Source: CAZCJU01 sp964562175 (lineage in GTDB: Bacteria > Bacillota > Clostridia > Oscillospirales > CAG-272). Taken from it: a stretch of 64,000 bases of DNA. The stretch's first letter is position 1; every line of letters begins with the position of its first letter. This document shows, one piece after another, positions 58,887-64,000 of the stretch. The stretch covers positions 1 to 64,000 of the forward strand of contig CAZLRV010000005.1 of the NCBI GenBank assembly GCA_964562175.1, given 5' to 3'. The position numbers and the translations under genes are program-made. Below the pieces are notes generated by a model, which made no database searches, had not been told where the DNA came from, and saw only the letters and a list, made by a program, of their open reading frames with translations.

Positions 58887-60793
58887 TGGAAGATTACAGC
58901 AGATATGTCGGTAAAATGATAGACGGACGTTTTAAAATACAAAGAGTGGTCGGCAGTGGCGGCATGGCAGTCGTATTTCAAGCTGAGGATACCGTGCTGA
59001 ACAAGACCGTTGCGGTAAAGCTGCTTAAGGAAGATAAACAGAACGATCCGGCTTATATAAGAAGCTTTATCAATGAATCAAAAGCGGTTGCGATGCTCTG
59101 CCACGAAAATATCGTACACATATACGATGTTTCGGTAAAGGACAAAATGCAATATATCGTAATGGAGTATATCGAGGGAATAACGCTCAAAACATACTTA
59201 AAAAGAAAAGGCGGTATACTCGATTGGCGTGAAACGCTCTCCATTACCGAGCAGATACTTCGTGCATTGGATCACGCTCATTCAAAGGGTGTGATACACA
59301 GAGATATTAAACCGCAAAATATTATGCTATTGCGTAACGGACTTATAAAGGTAGCCGATTTCGGAATTGCAAAGCTTCCTGAGGGAGATACGATGACGAA
59401 TACGAACCGTGCAATAGGTACGGTGCATTATATAAGCCCCGAACAGGCAAGAAGCGAGCCTATAGACAGAAAGAGCGACTTGTATTCCGTCGGCGTTATG
59501 ATGTATGAGCTTGCTTGCGGTAAGCTTCCGTTTACGGCAGAATCTCCCGTTTCCGTTGCTCTTAAGCAGGTGGGCGAGCAAGCGGTGCCGCCGCGTGAGG
59601 TAAATCCCGAGCTTCCCGTCGGTATGGAGCAGATAATAATGCGTGCAATGGAGAAGAACCCCGACAGAAGATATCAAAGTGCAAAAGCAATGCTAAGACA
59701 CGTCAGCGCATTGAAGGAAAATCCGAAGCTCCGCTTCAAAAATCCGTTTGATGAGGAGAATGAGGACGAGGACAATTATGTATCAACAGACGGCTCGGAT
59801 AAAGCGATTGCGGTAGAGGGTCGTGCGATATTGCCGGTAATACTCGGTGTGCTTTCCTCGTTCTTGGTCGTTGCCGTAATACTTGCATTTCTTGTGTTCA
59901 ACAAGCTCTCCGAGTCAATGAACAATACAAGCTCCAAGACCGTTGTGGTTGAAGATTACGTCGGACGGGTGCTTGACGATAATTTGCGCAAACAGCTTGA
60001 GGATATGGGCTACAGGATAACCGAATACACGGGAGTGGGCGAGGACGGAACATTGCTCAATCAGATAGTAGAGCAGAGCCTGACTCCCGGAAGCAGCGAG
60101 AAATACGTTCCCGGCGAGAAATATATAGATATGGTATTTTATCTGTATAAAGGCTCAAACACCGTAAAGCTTCCCGATTTCAGATATAAAAGATATTCGG
60201 AGGTCAAGACCGAATATATGAATATGTACGATATCAAGGTCGAGAGGATATACGACGATTTTATACCGACCGATTACGTTATTAAAACAGATCCCGCCGC
60301 CGGAAGCGATGTTACCGTCGGTTCATCTATAAAGCTGTACGTGAGCAACGGCACGGATATGTCATCGTCAAGCAAAAAGAAAATGACAAACCTTGTCGGA
60401 ATGAATGCCGCAGAAGCGCGTCAATGGCTGATCGATAACGGCTTTAAGCTCGGCTATATAAACTTCGAGGAATCCGACACTTACGAAAAAGACATTATTT
60501 GCTACCAAAGCGTAAATGTGGGTAAGGAGCTTCCCGAAGGCTCGAACGTTGATATAACGGTAAGCCTCGGCAGGTTTATCAATATGATCGACCTTAAGGG
60601 AATGAGTGAGACAGACGCTAAAAAATGGATAGAGGATAACGGGCTGATAGTCGGCAATATTAAATATAAAAAATCCGATGCGGAGAATTATACCATTATT
60701 TCTCAAAGTATTGACCCCGATACCAAAGTAGGCTCCGGCAGTACTGTCGATCTTGAAATAGCGTCCGACAGCGTGTTCGATTGGCTTTCGTGA
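58886..60793 (+). CDS. pknB: PASTA-domain serine/threonine protein kinase (PrkC/PknB type)
   Basis: A transmembrane kinase that senses cell-wall fragments and controls growth and wall metabolism. The kinase domain (about 1-275) has the VGSGGMAVVF loop, Lys45, HRDIKPQN (Asp140) and ADFGIAK (Asp158). A linker ends in one membrane helix at about 315-341. Outside, three or four PASTA repeats follow, with YVGRVLDDNL, LPDFRYKRYSEV, LVGMNAAEARQW and LKGMSETDAKKW. Length 635 residues. It is preceded by stp and overlaps rsgA. Confidence 0.96.
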   Translation: MEDYSRYVGKMIDGRFKIQRVVGSGGMAVVFQAEDTVLNKTVAVKLLKEDKQNDPAYIRSFINESKAVAMLCHENIVHIYDVSVKDKMQYIVMEYIEGITLKTYLKRKGGILDWRETLSITEQILRALDHAHSKGVIHRDIKPQNIMLLRNGLIKVADFGIAKLPEGDTMTNTNRAIGTVHYISPEQARSEPIDRKSDLYSVGVMMYELACGKLPFTAESPVSVALKQVGEQAVPPREVNPELPVGMEQIIMRAMEKNPDRRYQSAKAMLRHVSALKENPKLRFKNPFDEENEDEDNYVSTDGSDKAIAVEGRAILPVILGVLSSFLVVAVILAFLVFNKLSESMNNTSSKTVVVEDYVGRVLDDNLRKQLEDMGYRITEYTGVGEDGTLLNQIVEQSLTPGSSEKYVPGEKYIDMVFYLYKGSNTVKLPDFRYKRYSEVKTEYMNMYDIKVERIYDDFIPTDYVIKTDPAAGSDVTVGSSIKLYVSNGTDMSSSSKKKMTNLVGMNAAEARQWLIDNGFKLGYINFEESDTYEKDIICYQSVNVGKELPEGSNVDITVSLGRFINMIDLKGMSETDAKKWIEDNGLIVGNIKYKKSDAENYTIISQSIDPDTKVGSGSTVDLEIASDSVFDWLS

Positions 60794-61701
60794 TGAATGA
60801 GATGAGAGGCAAGGTAACACTCGGAGTAGGCGGAAAATATACCGTTTGCTCCGAGTCGGGCGAGGTCTGCGAAAAATGTCACGCGAGAGGCGTTTTCAGA
60901 CATGAAAAAATAAAAGTCTTGCCCGGTGACGAGGTAAAGGTTGAGCGAATAGGCGAAGAATACTGTATTACAGAGGTGTTCGAGCGGAAAAATTCACTTA
61001 TCAGACCGCCGATGGCAAATCTTGACAATATGTTTATCATTCTCAGTGCGTGCAGTCCGTTGCCCGATACCGTGTATGCGGACAAGCTGACGGCTATTTG
61101 CATACACAATAATATAAAGCCGATAATCGTTATCACGAAGTCTGAGCTTGACGATAAGCTTTCGCATGAGCTGTATAGTATTTATTCCTCCGTCGGCTTC
61201 GATACTTTCATCGTTTCATCGAAAAACGGTGGCGGCATTGATGAGCTTGGGGAATATATAAGAATACATACGCCGAACACAACTTCGGCATTTGCGGGAG
61301 CGTCGGGAGCCGGAAAGTCAACATTGATAAATACTTTGTTTCCGAGCCTTGATTGTGAAGTCGGGCAGATCAGCCAAAGGATCGAGCGAGGAAAAAACAC
61401 GACGAGAAAAATACAGCTTTTCCGTCTTGACAATAATGCCTATCTTGCGGATACGCCGGGCTTTTCAATGCTCGACCTTGAGCATTTTGATTTTTTCGAT
61501 GTCGATGACTTGCCGTATCTTTTCCCCGAATATGAAAAATATCTTTTCGGATGCAAATACAAAAAGTGTACGCACACAAAGGAGGACGGCTGTGAAATAA
61601 TAAAAGCCGTTGAGTCGGGCAAACTGTCACGAGTGCGGCACGAAAGCTATGTTAAAATATTCGGCGACCTCAAAGAAAAAAAGAAATGGGAATATAAATA
61701 A
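60793..61701 (+). CDS. rsgA: Ribosome small-subunit-dependent GTPase A
   Basis: A circularly permuted GTPase that matures the 30S subunit. An OB-fold with VKVERIGEEYCITEVFERKN precedes the GTPase domain, with VITKSEL (G4 early, as expected for permutation), GASGAGKSTLIN (P-loop) and ADTPGFSML. The zinc knuckle has CKYKKCTH and a late Cys. Start is the ATG at 60793, overlapping the kinase stop by one base; a second ATG lies nine bases later. About 302 residues. It ends at a bidirectional terminator. Confidence 0.95.
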   Translation: MNEMRGKVTLGVGGKYTVCSESGEVCEKCHARGVFRHEKIKVLPGDEVKVERIGEEYCITEVFERKNSLIRPPMANLDNMFIILSACSPLPDTVYADKLTAICIHNNIKPIIVITKSELDDKLSHELYSIYSSVGFDTFIVSSKNGGGIDELGEYIRIHTPNTTSAFAGASGAGKSTLINTLFPSLDCEVGQISQRIERGKNTTRKIQLFRLDNNAYLADTPGFSMLDLEHFDFFDVDDLPYLFPEYEKYLFGCKYKKCTHTKEDGCEIIKAVESGKLSRVRHESYVKIFGDLKEKKKWEYK

Positions 61702-61702
61702 A

Positions 61703-61732
61703 AAAAGCTCCTTGCATATGCAAGGAGCTTTT
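61703..61732. terminator. Bidirectional terminator between rsgA and clpX
   Basis: A 30-base perfect palindrome with AAAAGCTCCTTG and CAAGGAGCTTTT arms around CATATG. A-rich and T-rich flanks make it a terminator in both directions. It lies two bases after rsgA and two bases before the clpX stop. Confidence 0.95.
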
Positions 61733-61734
61733 CA

Positions 61735-63051
61735 TCAAGACTCTGTGATGGGTTCGGGCTGCTTTTTTTGTATTCGCACATCTCCCGTTTTATTTACGTA
61801 ATCCGCAGTTATAGTAACGCTCCGAATCGTATCGTCCGACGGGACATCGTACATAACATCGAGCATTAGACCTTCGATTATCGAGCGAAGTCCTCTTGCA
61901 CCGGTGCCACGCTCAATTGCAAGCTTTGCAATTGCTTCAAGCGCATCGGGGTCAAAATTAAGCTCTACGCCGTCCATTCCGAGAAGTGCCGAGTACTGTT
62001 TGACGAGTGAGTTTTTAGGCTCGCTCAAAATCTTAGACAAAGCGGAAACATCAAGATTGTCAAGGCTCGTTATGACCGGTAGTCTGCCGACAAGCTCGGG
62101 TATTAAGCCGTATTTGACAATATCAGCCGCAATTACATGACGGTATATCTGCGTTTTATCGGAAATATCGGCTTTTTTCTGCTCGTTGCCGAAGCCTATG
62201 ACGGCATTTCCCATTCTGCGTTCGATTATATCGGAAAGCCCGTCAAAGGCTCCGCCGCATATGAACAGAATGTTTTCGGTGTTTATTTGAATAAATTCTT
62301 GATTTGGGTGCTTACGTCCGCCCTGCGGCGGTACGTTCGAAACGGTACCCTCAAGAATCTTCAAAAGAGCTTGCTGTACGCCCTCGCCCGATACGTCACG
62401 TGTGATGGAACGGTTCTCGCTTTTGCGTGATATTTTATCTATCTCATCAATATATATAATTCCTCGCTCGGCAAGTGAAATGTCGTAATCGGCGGCTTGT
62501 ATCAGCCTGAGCAATATGTTCTCAACGTCCTCACCGACATATCCCGCTTCCGTAAGCGTAGTCGCATCGGCAATGGCAAAGGGAACCTTCATTGTCTTTG
62601 CAAGCGTTTGCGCAATGTACGTTTTACCCACGCCCGTCGGACCGAGCAAAAGTACATTGCTTTTTTGTATTTCAACGTCCCCGATCTCGCCGGTACTTTT
62701 ACTGCCTTTTTTGCGTTTCGTCGCTTTTTGTTGCGCTTTCTTGTGCAAAATTCGCTTGTAATGATTGTATACCGCTACCGAAAGTGCGATCTTCGCATCG
62801 TCTTGACCGATAACATACTCATCAAGCGTTGCTTTTATCTCCTTTGGCTTGGGGAGAGATTGCATTGTCAGCTCATCCGAATCATCGGATGCATTGGATA
62901 AAGCGCTGTCGTTTATGATATCGTTGCAGACCTGAACGCATATATCGCAGATAAACGCACCGGTGGGTGAAGGAATAAGGTAATTGACCTGCTCCTCAAC
63001 ACGTCCGCAAAAGGAACAGCGGCGCTGTGTGGTTTTGCTATTTGATGCCAT
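61735..63051 (-). CDS. clpX: ATP-dependent Clp protease ATP-binding subunit ClpX
   Basis: The AAA+ unfoldase that feeds proteins to ClpP. An N-terminal zinc domain (CSFCGR, then CDIC) precedes the AAA+ module with LLLGPTGVGKTYIAQTLA, IIYIDEIDKISRK and the EGVQQALLKILEGT sensor region. A C-terminal domain has ERGTGARGLRSIIEG. Length 438 residues. AAGGA lies upstream of the ATG. It follows clpP by eight bases on the minus strand. Confidence 0.97.
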   Translation of the reverse strand: MASNSKTTQRRCSFCGRVEEQVNYLIPSPTGAFICDICVQVCNDIINDSALSNASDDSDELTMQSLPKPKEIKATLDEYVIGQDDAKIALSVAVYNHYKRILHKKAQQKATKRKKGSKSTGEIGDVEIQKSNVLLLGPTGVGKTYIAQTLAKTMKVPFAIADATTLTEAGYVGEDVENILLRLIQAADYDISLAERGIIYIDEIDKISRKSENRSITRDVSGEGVQQALLKILEGTVSNVPPQGGRKHPNQEFIQINTENILFICGGAFDGLSDIIERRMGNAVIGFGNEQKKADISDKTQIYRHVIAADIVKYGLIPELVGRLPVITSLDNLDVSALSKILSEPKNSLVKQYSALLGMDGVELNFDPDALEAIAKLAIERGTGARGLRSIIEGLMLDVMYDVPSDDTIRSVTITADYVNKTGDVRIQKKQPEPITES

Positions 63052-63059
63052 AACTATCC

Positions 63060-63647
63060 TTACTGTTTATTAACGATGATCTTATCTATAAGACCGTATT
63101 CAAGTGCCTGCTCGGCGATGAGATAATTATCACGGTCGGTATCTATACATACCTGCTCGTAAGACTTGCCCGTGTTTGCGGCAAGAATACGATTCATCTT
63201 TTCGCGTATCTGAATTATGTGGTCGGCGTGTATCTTGATATCCGATGCTTGACCGCCGAGTCCGTTCATGAGCGGCTGATGTATCATTATCTCACTGTTG
63301 GGCAGTGCAAAACGCTTGCCCTTTGTACCTGCGGCGAGCAGAAACGAACCCATGCTTGCCGCCATACCGATGCATATGGTCGAAACGTCGCACTTGATAT
63401 AATTCATGGTGTCGTAAATAGCCATACCGTCGGATATGGAGCCGCCGGGGCTGTTTATATAGAAATAAATATCTTTATCGGGGTCCTGAGCCTCAAGAAA
63501 CAGAAGCTGTGCCACGATAAGAGCCGATGTCGTGGGGTTTACATCCTCATAAAGAAGAATTATTCTGTCCGTCAAAAGACGGGAGAAAATGTCATATGAG
63601 CGTTCTCCCCTGTTTGTCTGTTCAATGACATAAGGTATGCTTGGCAT
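63060..63647 (-). CDS. clpP: ATP-dependent Clp protease proteolytic subunit
   Basis: A serine protease forming the 14-mer barrel with ClpX. The catalytic triad is Ser98 (GMAASMGS), His123 (MIHQPL) and probably Asp173 (DTDRDN). Length 195 residues; no long propeptide. AAAGGAG precedes the ATG. It lies between tig and clpX, the standard order. Confidence 0.97.
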   Translation of the reverse strand: MPSIPYVIEQTNRGERSYDIFSRLLTDRIILLYEDVNPTTSALIVAQLLFLEAQDPDKDIYFYINSPGGSISDGMAIYDTMNYIKCDVSTICIGMAASMGSFLLAAGTKGKRFALPNSEIMIHQPLMNGLGGQASDIKIHADHIIQIREKMNRILAANTGKSYEQVCIDTDRDNYLIAEQALEYGLIDKIIVNKQ

Positions 63648-63671
63648 TATGTCTCCTTTCGATTATCGAAA

Positions 63672-64000
63672 TTATTCTGCCTGTTCTGCGTCTTCTATAA
63701 TATTTATAACGGCGTTTTCTTTAACAAGCTCCGATGCCTTTCTTACCTTTATATCCTCCATAAGATCGGCAGCTATGATAGCCTGCTTAACTTTCTCAAC
63801 GTCCATTTCGTACATATTGGCTATTTCGGTATACTCGTTTTCGATATCCTCTTCGGTTACGTTGATCTCCTCGGCTTTTGCTATTTCCTCAAGGATAAGA
63901 CGGAGCTTTACCTGCTTTTCGGATTGGGGACGAGCGCTTTCTTTAAGCTGAGCAATGGTCATACCGGTGTACTTGAGGTACATATCGAGCGAAATACCCT
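63672..64000 (-). CDS. tig: Trigger factor, C-terminal part (gene runs off the window)
   Basis: The C-terminal domain of the ribosome-bound chaperone and peptidyl-prolyl isomerase. The frame stays open to the window edge, with GISLDMYLKYTGMTIAQL at that edge and SEKQVKLRLILEEIAKAEEI, matching the helical C domain. The true start lies beyond 64000, so 109 residues are visible. The order tig-clpP-clpX on the minus strand is standard. Confidence 0.93.
   Translation of the reverse strand, partial: GISLDMYLKYTGMTIAQLKESARPQSEKQVKLRLILEEIAKAEEINVTEEDIENEYTEIANMYEMDVEKVKQAIIAADLMEDIKVRKASELVKENAVINIIEDAEQAE

Noticed and set aside
1..64000. CRISPR arrays, tRNA or rRNA genes, insertion sequences, phage genes
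   Set aside because: No regular short repeats with spacers, tRNA-like cloverleafs, rRNA motifs or transposase motifs were noticed on reading. A tRNAscan or ISfinder run was not possible.

Overview
The window looks like chromosomal DNA of a low-to-mid GC Gram-positive bacterium of the class Clostridia, probably an uncultured gut lineage. The evidence is the gene order: infC-rpmI-rplT with a leader, dprA-topA-trmFO, plsX-rnc-smc-ftsY, nadD-yqeK-rsfS-leuS, yicC-remA-gmk-rpoZ-priA-def-fmt-rsmB-rlmN-stp-PASTA kinase-rsgA, and tig-clpP-clpX. RemA, the PASTA kinase and strong Shine-Dalgarno sites also fit Firmicutes. The family or genus cannot be fixed from the sequence alone. No tRNA, rRNA, CRISPR array, insertion sequence or phage gene was seen.

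Layout. (1) 1-19.0 kb is an accessory surface-polysaccharide locus, all on the plus strand. It holds a helicase with five helicase-associated repeats behind a perfect inverted repeat, an initiating sugar-phosphate transferase, five glycosyltransferases, a Wzy-like polymerase, a Wzx-like flippase, and a 1918-residue secreted protein joining a phosphodiester glycosidase domain to BspA-type leucine-rich repeats. It ends with a protein that resembles an atypical (FAM20/HipA-like) kinase. (2) 19.1-38.4 kb is housekeeping: translation (infC, L35, L20, an rRNA methyltransferase, leuS), DNA processing and topology (dprA, topA, smc), tRNA modification (trmFO), lipid synthesis (plsX), RNA processing (rnc), secretion (ftsY), nucleotide hygiene (rdgB), NAD synthesis (nadD) and a fused YqeK-RsfS protein. 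(3) 38.4-49.0 kb is a second accessory stretch. It has a small membrane protein, then a cassette with its own promoter (HPr-kinase-like ATPase, secreted GH20 hexosaminidase, radical SAM/SPASM enzyme), then on the minus strand a DUF1538 membrane protein with a tandem PII-like regulator, then a CotH-type kinase lipoprotein and a CofE-like protein. (4) 49.0-61.7 kb is the conserved yicC-to-rsgA run. It converges on a bidirectional terminator with clpX, clpP and the 3' end of tig on the minus strand.

How the parts work together. The first region encodes most of a Wzx/Wzy pathway: priming on undecaprenyl phosphate, stepwise sugar addition, flipping and polymerisation. Chain-length control genes are not in view and may lie upstream. 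The large secreted protein and the kinase-like protein could modify or hold the finished polymer. The housekeeping blocks are tightly packed, with ATGA-type overlaps that imply translational coupling.

The most unusual items are the kinase-like protein in the polysaccharide locus, the HPrK-like/GH20/radical-SAM cassette with no visible precursor peptide, the doubled PII-like protein beside a doubled DUF1538 transporter, the YqeK-RsfS fusion with an internal start, and infC starting at ATC behind a structured leader. None has been tested by a search; the family calls rest on motifs read by eye.
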